Made by a program: the position numbers and the translations under genes
Notes under the pieces: model-generated
Database searches by the model: none
Told to the model about the DNA's origin: nothing
What the model saw: only the letters and a program-made list of their open reading frames with translations
Shown: piece after piece, positions 46,025-56,010 of the stretch
How positions within the stretch are numbered: position 1 is the first letter of the stretch
Layout of the letters: each line of letters opens with the position of its first letter
Source: an uncultured Acidobacteriia bacterium
Lineage (GTDB): Bacteria > Acidobacteriota > Terriglobia > Bryobacterales > Bryobacteraceae
Length of the DNA stretch: 64,000 nucleotides
Direction: 5' to 3'
Assembly (NCBI GenBank): GCA_903875575.1
Contig: CAIQWJ010000019.1
Span: forward strand, 24,436-88,435

Positions 46025-48283
46025 GTGATATCGCATTACCGCCTGGAGAAGTTCCTTGGCATGGGCGGGATGGGTACGGTCTGGAAGGCGGCAGATCCGC
46101 GGCTGAAGAGGCCGGTCGCGATCAAACTCCTTTCCGGCATGCGCGAGGCGGACCCCGACGCGATCGCGCGATTCCAGATTGAGGCGCAGGCGGCGGCGGC
46201 GCTGGACCATGCCTCCGTTTGCACAGTGTACGAAATCGGCGAAGCGGACGGGGTCTGGTTTATCGCCATGGCGTTCATTGAGGGCGAGACCATCGCACAG
46301 AAAGTGCGGGGCGGCGCGATGGATATCCCGCTGGCCGTGCGGCTGGCGGCGGAAGTGGCTGACGGGTTGGACGCCGCGCACTCCCGGGGAATTCTGCACC
46401 GCGACATCAAGAGCGCCAACATCATGGTGACGCGGCAGAACACGGCGAAAATTCTGGATTTCGGACTGGCCCGGATGGGCCTCAGCGCGGGGCTGACGAT
46501 GCCGGGGAGCGCGGTGGGCACGCCGAGTTACATGTCACCCGAGCACATCCATGGCGGCACCATCGATCATCGGTCGGACATCTGGGCCCTCGGCGTGGTG
46601 CTCTATCAGATGCTGGCAGGAAGACTGCCGTTCCAGGGAGATCATATCGTCGCCCTGATGAAGGCGATTGAGGCACCGCCGCCGTCACTGCGGGACCTGC
46701 GGCGGGACGTTTCGGATGAACTGGAACGCATCGTTTACAAGGCACTGGCGAAGGACCCGGAGCAGCGGTACCAATCTGCCGCGGAGCTGCGGGACGATCT
46801 GCGGCCGGGGCAACAGACTACGCACACCGCCATTCGGGTTGCCGCACCGGTGCTGCCGTCACTGGCAGTGCTGCCGTTTGCCAATCTGACGTCGGACCCC
46901 GAATATGAGTACTTCGCCGATGGGTTGACGGACGAACTCATTGGGGCGATTTCCAGACTGAAGGGAGTCCGTGTGGTTTCGCGGACGTCGGCATTTTCTC
47001 TGAAGGGGAAGGGCCACGATGCGCAGCAGGTGGGAGCCATGCTGCGGGTTTCCTCCGTACTGGAAGGCAGCGTTCGCAAAGCAGGCAACCGGTTGCGGGT
47101 GAGCGTGCAACTGGTGAGTGTGAGCGACGGGTTTTCGATCTGGGCAGACCGTTACGACAGCGTTATGGACGACATATTCGCGGTGCAGGAAGATATTACG
47201 CAGAAAGTTCTGAGCGCGTTGAAGGTCAGGCTGGAGGGCGAGGCCGACCTTTGCTCCAACCGCCGCACGGGGAATGTGGAGGCATACAAGCTCTACCTTG
47301 TGGGCCAGTTCCACCTGCAGCAGATGAACCCGGCGCATCTGCCGAAGGCGATGGAGGCGTTCGAACGGGCGCTGGAACTGGAACCGGATTATGCGCCCGC
47401 CTACGCGGGAATGGCGCGCTGCTATACCAAGACGGCGCACTTCGGGTTGTCGGCACCGGGTGAACTCTTCGCCAAAGCCCGCACGGCGGCGGCGCGAGCG
47501 CTCGAACTGGATCCGCAGCTTGCCGAAGCGCACGCCACGCTGGGAGAAGTGATTCTGCGTTTTGAATGGGACCGGCCATTGGCGGAGAAATATCTGCGTG
47601 AGGCGATCCGGCTGGCGCCTGGCGATGCGGGAGTGCGCCAGCCGATGGTGCTGCTGTTGCAGAGCGATGGCCGAATGGACGAGGCGTGCCGCCACATTGA
47701 CGAAGCGCTGGATCTGGATCCGCTTTCCAAACCGCTGCAGAGTCTGTTGGCCTGGCTGTATTATTATGCGCGCCGTTACCCGGAGGCTTTGTCGGTCTGC
47801 GACAGAATGCTGGAGATGGATCCGCATTATCACCAGACACTGGCCGTGCAGGGGCTTATCTATTCGGCGATCGGCCGTTATGATGACGCGATTCGCGTGC
47901 TCAACCAGTGCAGCGCCGGCCCTTACCTTGCCTACGCATACGGCCTGGCGGGACGAACGGCGGAAGCACGGGGAATATTGCAGGCTGCGGAACAACATGC
48001 GGCAGCTCATTGGGTTCCGCCCTCAGCGCTGGCATCCGCCTGCGTTGGCGTGGGCGATTATGACAAAGCACTGGACTATCTGTCGAAGGCCGTTGCGGCC
48101 CATGACCCGATCATGACGGTACTTGGGGTAGTGCCGATTTTCGATGCGCTGCGAAAGGACCCGCGCTTTGACCTGCTGCTGGAGAAGGTCGGGATTCCGG
48201 CGGCGCTGAAGCCCGAAGGCTTGTCGATGTCGATGAGCAGCCGGTTTTTGCTGACGCACACGAAGTCGGCTGCTTCGAAATAG
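46025..48283 (+). CDS. Serine/threonine protein kinase with TolB-like and TPR domains
   Basis: A 752-residue protein from the GTG at 46025. The kinase domain has the glycine loop 'FLGMGGMGTVWKAADPRL', Lys in 'VAIKLL', catalytic 'HRDIKSANIM', 'DFGLARMG', and 'SPEH' for APE. A TolB-type segment ('PSLAVLPFANLTSDPEYEYF') follows, then about eight TPR repeats. There is no membrane helix between the parts, so it is cytoplasmic. An in-frame region starting with ATA at 45956 precedes it, behind AAGAGG, and encodes 'SGKVISHYR', where the family usually has 'GKTISHYR'; the true start may lie there. Possible regulator of the cluster. Confidence 0.88.
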   Translation: MISHYRLEKFLGMGGMGTVWKAADPRLKRPVAIKLLSGMREADPDAIARFQIEAQAAAALDHASVCTVYEIGEADGVWFIAMAFIEGETIAQKVRGGAMDIPLAVRLAAEVADGLDAAHSRGILHRDIKSANIMVTRQNTAKILDFGLARMGLSAGLTMPGSAVGTPSYMSPEHIHGGTIDHRSDIWALGVVLYQMLAGRLPFQGDHIVALMKAIEAPPPSLRDLRRDVSDELERIVYKALAKDPEQRYQSAAELRDDLRPGQQTTHTAIRVAAPVLPSLAVLPFANLTSDPEYEYFADGLTDELIGAISRLKGVRVVSRTSAFSLKGKGHDAQQVGAMLRVSSVLEGSVRKAGNRLRVSVQLVSVSDGFSIWADRYDSVMDDIFAVQEDITQKVLSALKVRLEGEADLCSNRRTGNVEAYKLYLVGQFHLQQMNPAHLPKAMEAFERALELEPDYAPAYAGMARCYTKTAHFGLSAPGELFAKARTAAARALELDPQLAEAHATLGEVILRFEWDRPLAEKYLREAIRLAPGDAGVRQPMVLLLQSDGRMDEACRHIDEALDLDPLSKPLQSLLAWLYYYARRYPEALSVCDRMLEMDPHYHQTLAVQGLIYSAIGRYDDAIRVLNQCSAGPYLAYAYGLAGRTAEARGILQAAEQHAAAHWVPPSALASACVGVGDYDKALDYLSKAVAAHDPIMTVLGVVPIFDALRKDPRFDLLLEKVGIPAALKPEGLSMSMSSRFLLTHTKSAASK

Positions 48284-48294
48284 CGATTCCGCCG

Positions 48295-49482
48295 ATGCAC
48301 TGTTTTATCTTCTGCATGGGAACGGACGGCGATTGCTTCCCGGTCTTCACGCTGGCGCGTCGGCTGAAAGAGCGCGGCCACAAGGTAACGGTGGCAGGGC
48401 CTCCGGTTTATGCGGGAAGCCCGGTTCTCCGGGATATCGGCTTTGAGGCTCTCTGTACGCCGGGGGAGTATGAGCAGTTCGTGGCGGACGCGGGTAAACT
48501 GGCGGGCCGGTATGGCCTGCTTTCGTGCCGGAATCACGCGGTGCGCTGGAATCTGAATGCGTGGCGGGCAATCCGGGATGTGTGTGCGCGGGATCTGCTG
48601 GTGCTGGCTCCGGATCAGCCGTTCTTCTGGGCGGATGTGGTGGCGAAACTGGAACTGGAGTGTCCGGTTGTCCGTTTTCAGGTTGACCCGCCGTATCCAG
48701 CCGGGGCAGCCGTGACAGAGGCTCAGCTTCCGTTTGGCAGAGTGCAGCAACATTTGACAGCGATGCTGGCGCTCCAATGGTATGCAGCTTCGGCGGAAGC
48801 GGGCCTGGCCGGCGAAAGTGCAACCCTGGGAAGCCTGAGTGTGGCGCGAATGAAAATCCCCGTCATCGCACTATGGCCGGACTGGCTTGTTGGTTCGCCT
48901 GGCAGGAACAAGACCGGCGGGATTCGCCACTTCGGGTTTCTGCTTCCTGAGGCCGGCTGTCACGATGCGTTGGGGGAATTTCCGCCAATGCAGGGCCACG
49001 CTATTTTCAAACGGGGGCGGGCGGATTTGTGGTCGGAGTGGGTTTACCGGACGGTGTTTGAGGTGTGCCGGAAACTGGATGTGCCGGGACTGCTGCTGGG
49101 CGGACGGTCACCGCGGATGAAACTGCCGGCCGGGATTGCGTGGAGGCCTTTTGTACCTTTGGAGCTCGCGCTGAAAGATGCGCGCCTCATACTGCATAAC
49201 GGAGGGATTGGGACGTCGGGCGCGGCAATCCAGCAAGGGGTACCGCAGATCATTGTGCCGCAGTGGCTCGCGCAGCCGGGGATTGCGGAGTGGATGCGAA
49301 GGCTTGGGGTGGCGGCTGTGATTGCTCCCGGCAGGTTCACAGCGCCCGCGCTGGAGAGGGCGACGCAGCAAACGGGACAGGGACGAATGAGGGCGCGATC
49401 GCAGGAATTGGCCTCGCGAATTGATACACGTCGGGACTTGTTGAGGATTTGCGAGTACCTGGAGGGGTTGGCGAATGGCTGA
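48295..49482 (+). CDS. GT1-family glycosyltransferase (MGT/UGT-like)
   Basis: A 395-residue GT-B enzyme. The N-terminal 'DGDCFPVFTLARRLKERGHK' and 'VTVAGPPVYA' segments are typical of macrolide and flavonoid glycosyltransferases. The donor-binding half has 'LILHNGGIGTSGAAIQQGVP' and 'IIVPQWLAQPGIAEWMRRLG', the UDP-sugar PSPG-like motif. It starts 12 bp after the kinase gene. In a natural-product setting it would attach a sugar to the product; the aglycone is unknown. Confidence 0.85.
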   Translation: MHCFIFCMGTDGDCFPVFTLARRLKERGHKVTVAGPPVYAGSPVLRDIGFEALCTPGEYEQFVADAGKLAGRYGLLSCRNHAVRWNLNAWRAIRDVCARDLLVLAPDQPFFWADVVAKLELECPVVRFQVDPPYPAGAAVTEAQLPFGRVQQHLTAMLALQWYAASAEAGLAGESATLGSLSVARMKIPVIALWPDWLVGSPGRNKTGGIRHFGFLLPEAGCHDALGEFPPMQGHAIFKRGRADLWSEWVYRTVFEVCRKLDVPGLLLGGRSPRMKLPAGIAWRPFVPLELALKDARLILHNGGIGTSGAAIQQGVPQIIVPQWLAQPGIAEWMRRLGVAAVIAPGRFTAPALERATQQTGQGRMRARSQELASRIDTRRDLLRICEYLEGLANG

Positions 49483-49518
49483 ACTCTTTCGGGGCGCACT
49501 TACTACACTGGACACTAA

Positions 49519-51507
49519 GTGACATCACCATCCAGTCCGGAGAGTAAGCGCAGGTCCGCGCTTGCCGTGGTCGCAATGCTGATCCTGACAGAGGCGGTTT
49601 ATCTGCGGCCGGAGCTATTGCGCGGCACGCATTCCCTGATGGGCAGCGATTACGATATGCTGCACCGGTTTCGGCTGGCGTTTGCACGGCAGTGGCTGCT
49701 GGGGCCTCGGCATCTGTTGCCCGCGTGGAATCCGCGTGAGGTGATGGGCGCGCCGTTTGCGGCAAACTTACAGGGGTTTCCGTGGATCCCGACGCGGCTG
49801 GTATTGTTGCTGCTGGACCCTTCGGTGGCTTATGCGGCGGGCGTGGCGATGGCTGCGGGGCTGGCGGCGTTATTTACGTGGCTGTATTGCCGTCGCGCGG
49901 GGATGTCGGCAATTGGGGCGGCGGCAGCCGGGTGGACGTTTGCGTGCGCTGGATATTTTTCGTCGCGGGTGATGGCCGGGCATCTGCCGCTGCTGGAGGC
50001 CTATCCGGCGTTGCCGCTGCTGCTGTGGCTGGTGGACCTGGCGATGGAGCGCGCGGGCCGGGCTGACCTCGCTTTGCTGGCGGTCAGTTGTACTTGCGTG
50101 GTGGTGGCTGGGCATCCGCAGGTGCCGGCGTACGCGATGGTGTGTGCGTTTGTTTACGTGGCGTGGCACGGGCGGGGTGTGGCAGGGCGGGTTCGGGCCC
50201 GGGTAGCCGGTGCGATGGCGCTGGGAGTTGGCATGGCGCTGACGTTCTGGTGGCCGATGCTGTTGCTCATTGCGAAGAGCACTCGAATACAGCATCTGGC
50301 CGCACCAGACAACGATGTCGCGATGCCTTATAGTCGCTTGCTGGCGTTGATCGTGCCGGGGATTCAGGGTTGGGCGGAACCGGTGGAACTAGCGGATAAG
50401 AATCCGTTCACTGGATATCCGAATAACGCGTGGTTTTGGGATACGGCGTCGTATGTGGGGATTTTGCCGCTGGTCGCAGTGGTGGGGTTGCTGGTCTGGT
50501 GTATGGTGCGGCGGCGGATGCCAGGTTGGCGGGGACGCTATCTCACGGGGATGGGCGTGGCGGCGCTGGTTTGTTCGCTGCCGCTGGCGGAGCCGTTGCT
50601 TCATGCACTGCCGGGGACGTTTTTGCGGAGTCCGGCGCGATTGCTGTATATTTCGACGTTCTGTGCGGCGGTGGCGCTGGGGGCGGGGGTGGATGCGCTG
50701 CGGCGGGTAAATTGGCCTGGTGGCGTGTGGGTGCGGAATGGTTTGTTGATCGCGCTGCTCGCAGTGCATTTCGTGGATTTGCGCGGGTTTGCGCATTGGT
50801 TTGTGCAGACTTATCCGCGGGACGATGCGGCCCCGGCGTTTTCAGCCCGGCTGGAGCGGGAGATTGGTAACGGGCGAATTGCGGCGGAGCGGGAGGATCT
50901 GGTGTTCTCGTATGGAGATCGTTTTGACGATGCAGGCGGGTTCGATTCAATCTTTCTGGCGCGCTTCAACCAGGCTTATCTCTCGCTCGCCGGGTTGCCG
51001 CCGGATACCAATCAGCAGGTGTTTGACGCTTCGACGTTGCCGGTGGCGGCGTTAGAGGCTCTGGGCGTGCGGTTCGTGATTACGACACAGACGCGGGACG
51101 ATCTGGAACTGGCGGACAGCAGCGACGGCGCGAATCTTTATCGCGTGCCGAACCCGATGCCGCGGGCGTCGTTCTTTGCGGGGGACAAGATCGATGACGC
51201 AGGCAAGACGGCGGGCAGCGCGGGGACGATTGAGTATTCGCGGCCTTCGAGCGATGAGATTGGTGTGCGGACGTCCAGCGGCGCAGCGGGATTTGTATAT
51301 GTGCTGGAGTCATTCGATCCAGGGTGGAAGGCCACAGTGGACGGGAAGGCTGCGCCCGTGGCAGTTGCAAATGGATTCGCGATGGGGGTTCCGGTTCCGG
51401 CTGGAGAGCATACGGTGACGCTGCATTATGAGACGCCAGGGCGGGTCGCAGGGCTGCTGTTCAGTGGCGTCAGTCTGCTGCTGTTGATAGCTCTGATAGT
51501 CTGCTAA
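49519..51507 (+). CDS. YfhO-like polytopic membrane protein
   Basis: A 662-residue protein with 11 or more membrane helices. It begins with GTG at 49519. The YfhO pattern is present: 'GSDYDMLHRFRLAFARQWLL' and 'AWNPREVMGAPFAANLQGFP' near the start, and an extracytoplasmic C-terminal beta domain with 'VLESFDPGWKATVDGKAAP'. YfhO proteins modify cell-wall teichoic acids with sugar in Firmicutes; GT-C activity here is plausible. It ends 14 bp before the transporter gene. Confidence 0.8.
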   Translation: MTSPSSPESKRRSALAVVAMLILTEAVYLRPELLRGTHSLMGSDYDMLHRFRLAFARQWLLGPRHLLPAWNPREVMGAPFAANLQGFPWIPTRLVLLLLDPSVAYAAGVAMAAGLAALFTWLYCRRAGMSAIGAAAAGWTFACAGYFSSRVMAGHLPLLEAYPALPLLLWLVDLAMERAGRADLALLAVSCTCVVVAGHPQVPAYAMVCAFVYVAWHGRGVAGRVRARVAGAMALGVGMALTFWWPMLLLIAKSTRIQHLAAPDNDVAMPYSRLLALIVPGIQGWAEPVELADKNPFTGYPNNAWFWDTASYVGILPLVAVVGLLVWCMVRRRMPGWRGRYLTGMGVAALVCSLPLAEPLLHALPGTFLRSPARLLYISTFCAAVALGAGVDALRRVNWPGGVWVRNGLLIALLAVHFVDLRGFAHWFVQTYPRDDAAPAFSARLEREIGNGRIAAEREDLVFSYGDRFDDAGGFDSIFLARFNQAYLSLAGLPPDTNQQVFDASTLPVAALEALGVRFVITTQTRDDLELADSSDGANLYRVPNPMPRASFFAGDKIDDAGKTAGSAGTIEYSRPSSDEIGVRTSSGAAGFVYVLESFDPGWKATVDGKAAPVAVANGFAMGVPVPAGEHTVTLHYETPGRVAGLLFSGVSLLLLIALIVC

Positions 51508-51520
51508 GATTCCAAACTAT

Positions 51521-52801
51521 ATGGCCACCAACCAGAGTTCTCCGCAGAAGATGGACAAGGCGTTTCTGTATGCGGCGATCGTGATCGCGGTTGGCGTGCT
51601 GGCGACGACGCTGGCGCAGGTGCAGGTCCTGGGTCTCATTCCGCTCCGTAATCTGCTGAAGAACGAACTGCACGCGGACCGCGCGACCACGGCAGGCTTC
51701 TTCTTCTGGGCGCTCATGGCCTGGTACTTCAAGCCGCTGTGCGGAGTTTTCACCGATGCGTTCCCCATGTTCGGGAGCAGACGGCGCAGCTATCTGTTGA
51801 TCTTCACGAGTCTGGGAGTGCTGGCATGGTTCGGCCTCAGCGTCACGCCTCATACGTACGGGAAACTGCTGACCGTGGTGATCCTGATCAACGTATTTCA
51901 GGTTGTGGTCAGTACGGTAGTGGGTGCCTACATGGTGGAAGTGGCTCAGGCAATTTCCGGCTCCGGACGACTCAGCGCCATTCGCAATTTCATCCAGCAG
52001 GTTTCCTACATCGCCAGCGGCAGTATCGCCGGGCTGCTGGCCTCCATACCGTTTGCGTGGACGGGCATCGCGTGCGGCAGCATCATGTTTCTGCTGATAC
52101 CGGCGACGCTGTTCTTCTTGATGGAGCAGAAGAAGCATACGGATTCGACGGTGCTGCTCGCGAACGCGCGCAAGCAACTTGTGGTCATTGCCAACGCGCG
52201 GACCATGTGGGCGGCGGCTGGACTGATGGCATTGTTTTACCTGGCACCGGGGCTGCAGACGGCGACGTTTTATAAGCAGCAGAACGATCTGCACATGAGC
52301 ACGGAGATGCAGGGCTTTCTGCAGACGCTGGCAGGCATCGGCGGGGTGTCGGCCGCGAGTTTTTACATTTTCGTGTGCCGGTTCTGGAACCTGAAGAAGT
52401 TGCTGATCCTGTGTCTGGGCAGCGCGACCGTGACCGCACTCGGCTTTCTGTTCTATACGAGCGTGCTGAATGTCGAGATCGTGGAGACTGTTTACAATTT
52501 CGGATTCGTGCTTGGGGAACTCGCGCTGATGGATCTGGCGGTCCGCGCCACGCCGGCGGGCAGCGAAGGCCTGGGCTTTTCGCTGATGATGAGCGTGCGG
52601 AACCTGGCGCTTTTCGGCACCGATTGGTTTGGGTCAAAACTGCTGGATACGTTCCACTGGAGTTTCAACGGTCTGGTGGTGGCTAATGCAGCGACGACGC
52701 TGATCGCTGTACCGCTCACGTTGCTGTTGCCGATTTATCTGGTGAGCCGCAAGGATAACGAAGCGGCTGCGGTGCCCAAACTGAAGACGGCCACGGATTA
52801 G
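51521..52801 (+). CDS. MFS transporter (BT1/folate-biopterin-like)
   Basis: A 426-residue, 12-helix transporter. It resembles the folate-biopterin transporter (BT1) branch of the major facilitator superfamily: 'GFFFWALMAWYFKPLCGVFT', 'DAFPMFGSRRRSYL' after helix 2, and 'ATPAGSEGLGFSLMMSVRNL' in the second half. It is the last gene of the plus-strand run and converges on the TonB receptor with a 4-bp overlap. Export of the cluster product is an option, folate-type import another. Confidence 0.82.
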   Translation: MATNQSSPQKMDKAFLYAAIVIAVGVLATTLAQVQVLGLIPLRNLLKNELHADRATTAGFFFWALMAWYFKPLCGVFTDAFPMFGSRRRSYLLIFTSLGVLAWFGLSVTPHTYGKLLTVVILINVFQVVVSTVVGAYMVEVAQAISGSGRLSAIRNFIQQVSYIASGSIAGLLASIPFAWTGIACGSIMFLLIPATLFFLMEQKKHTDSTVLLANARKQLVVIANARTMWAAAGLMALFYLAPGLQTATFYKQQNDLHMSTEMQGFLQTLAGIGGVSAASFYIFVCRFWNLKKLLILCLGSATVTALGFLFYTSVLNVEIVETVYNFGFVLGELALMDLAVRATPAGSEGLGFSLMMSVRNLALFGTDWFGSKLLDTFHWSFNGLVVANAATTLIAVPLTLLLPIYLVSRKDNEAAAVPKLKTATD

Positions 52802-55800
52802 AAGCGCAGTTTGCCGGCGAATTCGAAATCTCGTGGGTTGCCCGCGCTCGTGATCGTCCCGAACGCCGCGCTGCCGAAAGATCCGTTGGGATCGTTGAGC
52901 GGCGGCGTGTTGCTGACGTTGAAAATCTCGGCGCGGAATTCGAGGTTTGCACGATCTGAGAGGCGGAAGGTCTTGCCCAGCATGACATCGGCATTTTGGA
53001 GACCTGGGCCGCGCACGGGATTGCGTGAGCTGTTGCCGATGACGTATTGCCCGGCTGTCGCGAAGGCCGCTTTATCGAACCAGGCTGAGGCGCTTCGGCC
53101 GACGAAGTCGTTCGGATTGCCGATGCGATTCGGGCGCTGAACCGCATAGCCAAAGGCGGAAAGATTGTTCGTCGCCTGCGTGACAGGGACCGCGTCTCCG
53201 GACTGAATTCGCACCAGACCAGCCAGTTGCCACCCGGAGATCTTCCAGACGCGCGGGATGTCGTACATCCAGCTTGCGGAGAATACCTGCGGGATGTCGC
53301 CGGTGGAGACGTCCCGTTCCAGTTTGCGATTGAAGGCGTCGGCGGCACCGATGGTGGTGAGGGTGGGGCCGGTGAAGATGGTTTGCGAGAAGTAGGTAGA
53401 AGCGTCATCAATCAGTCTTGAAAACGTGTAGGCGAAGGTCAGGGTGAGGCCGTGCGAGAGACGCTTTTCGAGTTTGGTTTGGAGTGCTTCGTATTCGGAA
53501 TCGCCCACGTTGTCGCGGAATAGGGCGACGTTGGTGAACCTCGGGTAGGCGCGCAACAGTTGCTGCTGGGCAATGGTGGCCCCGCCGAGAGAAGACGACG
53601 CGGGGATGATACCCAAATAGGGGTTGGCGACTTTCGCGGTCAGGGCGGAACCGAGCGCGAGGTACGAGGCCGGGAGTTGATTCAGATTGGATTCCGGGAG
53701 ACCCAGATGGGTGTTCTTCGAGCCAAGATAGCCAACTTCCAGGTTCAGATTGGTGCCGAAGGTTTTTTGCAGGGTGAAGTTCCATTGCTGTGAATTGCCG
53801 GAACCCACGTTACGGTCCGCACCGAAGACGCCCTGGCCAAGGCCGGAGTTGGGATTGGGTTGGCTTACCTGAACCGTGGGGCCATTTGAGAGAACGAAGG
53901 CCGGGTTGATGTTATCGGGCGACTGCTGGCCGACTGTCTGCACAAAGGGGAATTGCGGGAGGGTGAACGGCGTTGTGATGCCAGTCTGTTCAAACCAGAC
54001 CATGCCGTAGCCGGAACGGACGACCAGCGAGTTGAAGGGTCGCCAGGCAAGGCCGATGCGCGGGCCGAAGTCGCAGCATTCCAGAACGCGGGCGGTGCCG
54101 GGGAAGTCGAGTACCTGCGTCTTCAGGTTGAAGACGGCACCCTGGCCGTTGACTTCCGTAGAAGGGAAGTTGAGGGTGTAGCGAGTACCGAGATTCAGCG
54201 TGAGGCGATTGGAAACTTTCCAATCGTCGCCAAAGAAGAACTCGGCGATGTGAGCGCGCTCCTGGAGTTTCTGTTTCTGAATGTCGATGCTGAAGGCGTT
54301 GACCTGACCGAGAAGAAGAGAAGCGATAGCGTTGCCGCCGGTGCCGGTGGAAGAGTCGGAACCCGTGGTGGTGAAGGCATAAGAACCGGTGGGGTTGGCT
54401 GGGTTGACGATATTGAGCGCTTCGCGACGGAGGTCTGCGCCGAATTTGACAGTGTGCTTTCCGCGGACCATGGAGACGGTATCAAGGAACTCCGTCACTG
54501 AAGTGGTGAAGGCCGTGTTGGCGGCGCTGGTGGGGCCGATCTGCTGCATGCCTGTCACGGTGAAGATTGGCAGGGTGGAAGGGAACGAGTTGACCGGCGC
54601 GCCGGGGATGCTAATGCCTCCGTTTTGAAGAGAAGCCTGGTTCACATCGCGCCGGGTGTAGCCGAAGCGGGTCTGATTGAGAGTGGCGGGTGAAAGAGTC
54701 CAGTCGAATTCGGACGCGAGGCCGTCACCGTGCGTGATGGCGTGGCCAGTCACTCCGGTGGTGAGATTGCCGCTGCCTTCCGGGAGAAAGGTGACGGGGT
54801 TATCGTCATCGCCGAGACGGGAATAGCGAACGAACCCGCGGCGTTTGGTATCGAAGATGTGGTCGAGGCGGCCATCGAACTGATCCTGATTGTCAGGTTC
54901 GACGCCGGTTCTTACGTAGTTATTCGCGCCGGTGGCGTTGGGTTGCGGGTAATGGCCGAGGACCTGTAACGCGAGTGGGTCAAACCGGCTGGGCTGGATG
55001 GTGTTGGCCGCAAAGGCCACGCGCGGAGACGATGCGGGGTCATAGACGGTGGCGGCGAAGACGCCGCCACGCTGGGCGAGCGTGGGGACGACGCTCTGAC
55101 GGGTGATTCCGGCGCGCAAACGGGTGCCCTGCCAGTCGGCGAAGAAGAACGACTTGTTGCGGCGGATGGGACCGCCCAGCGTAATCCCGTACTGGTTGCG
55201 GCGGAATTCCGGCCTCGCGCCGGGCTGCGCGAAATAGTTGCGAGCGTTGAGATCTTCGTTGCGGATGAATTCATACAGCGTGCCGTGAAGCTGATTGGAG
55301 CCGGATTTGCCCGCCACCATGACGGTGCCGCCGTTGGAACGGCCGTATTCCGGGGAGTAGGAGTTCACGTTGATTCGGACTTCCGACATGGCGTCAATGA
55401 TGGGGTAGAAGGCCACCTGGCCTGGCTCCGGCTGGAGGACGCTGATGCCGTCATAGAGGTATTCGTTGGTACGAGGTCGGCTGCCGTTGATGCGGGGCAG
55501 GAGTGAGCCGCCTCCCGGGAGCGCTACGCCGGGCGAGAGTGTGACGAGGGGGATAAAATTGCGCCCATCGAGCGGCAGCGTGTCGATTTGCGCCTGGTTG
55601 ACGTGGGCGCTGACGGTGCCACTGGCAGTTTCGAGGAGGGAAGCGTCGGCTTCCACGTTGACGGTTTGCGTGGCCTGCCCGAGTTGAAGGGAGATGTCGA
55701 GGCGGGTCTGGTCGCCGACGCGCAGGGTGACGCCGGTCTGGGTGTAGGAGCCAAAGCCGGTTTTCGCGATAGACAGACTGTAGCGGCCCGCGGAGAGGCC

Positions 55801-56010
55801 GAGAACGTGGTAGTCGCCCGAAGCGTCCGTGGCGGTGCTGGTGCTGGCTCCGGTGGATTGTTCGCGGGCGGTGACTGTGGCCTGCGGGACAGGGAGGTGC
55901 GAGGGGTCCTGCACGGTGCCGAAAAGTTCGGCGTGACCAGCCTGGGGGAAGGCGGGGAGGGTGAGAGTCAGGAATGACGCGAAAACGTAAAGAGAGCGGT
56001 AAATACCCAT
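52798..56010 (-). CDS. TonB-dependent receptor, Oar-like, with carboxypeptidase-regulatory domain
   Basis: About 1070 residues from the ATG at 56010; a TTG at 56028 precedes it but gives no better signal peptide. After 'LTLTLPAFPQAGHAELFG' comes a CarboxypepD_reg domain ('DPSHLPVPQATVTAREQSTG', 'ASGDYHVLGLSAGRYSLSIA'), then plug and barrel. The protein ends with an aromatic residue ('FEFAGKLRF'), as outer-membrane barrels do. Such Oar-like receptors are abundant in Solibacter and are thought to import large or glycan-type substrates, or to anchor proteins. A TonB box is not evident. It is divergent from an HTH/binding-protein regulator. Confidence 0.88.
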   Translation of the reverse strand: MGIYRSLYVFASFLTLTLPAFPQAGHAELFGTVQDPSHLPVPQATVTAREQSTGASTSTATDASGDYHVLGLSAGRYSLSIAKTGFGSYTQTGVTLRVGDQTRLDISLQLGQATQTVNVEADASLLETASGTVSAHVNQAQIDTLPLDGRNFIPLVTLSPGVALPGGGSLLPRINGSRPRTNEYLYDGISVLQPEPGQVAFYPIIDAMSEVRINVNSYSPEYGRSNGGTVMVAGKSGSNQLHGTLYEFIRNEDLNARNYFAQPGARPEFRRNQYGITLGGPIRRNKSFFFADWQGTRLRAGITRQSVVPTLAQRGGVFAATVYDPASSPRVAFAANTIQPSRFDPLALQVLGHYPQPNATGANNYVRTGVEPDNQDQFDGRLDHIFDTKRRGFVRYSRLGDDDNPVTFLPEGSGNLTTGVTGHAITHGDGLASEFDWTLSPATLNQTRFGYTRRDVNQASLQNGGISIPGAPVNSFPSTLPIFTVTGMQQIGPTSAANTAFTTSVTEFLDTVSMVRGKHTVKFGADLRREALNIVNPANPTGSYAFTTTGSDSSTGTGGNAIASLLLGQVNAFSIDIQKQKLQERAHIAEFFFGDDWKVSNRLTLNLGTRYTLNFPSTEVNGQGAVFNLKTQVLDFPGTARVLECCDFGPRIGLAWRPFNSLVVRSGYGMVWFEQTGITTPFTLPQFPFVQTVGQQSPDNINPAFVLSNGPTVQVSQPNPNSGLGQGVFGADRNVGSGNSQQWNFTLQKTFGTNLNLEVGYLGSKNTHLGLPESNLNQLPASYLALGSALTAKVANPYLGIIPASSSLGGATIAQQQLLRAYPRFTNVALFRDNVGDSEYEALQTKLEKRLSHGLTLTFAYTFSRLIDDASTYFSQTIFTGPTLTTIGAADAFNRKLERDVSTGDIPQVFSASWMYDIPRVWKISGWQLAGLVRIQSGDAVPVTQATNNLSAFGYAVQRPNRIGNPNDFVGRSASAWFDKAAFATAGQYVIGNSSRNPVRGPGLQNADVMLGKTFRLSDRANLEFRAEIFNVSNTPPLNDPNGSFGSAAFGTITSAGNPRDFEFAGKLRF

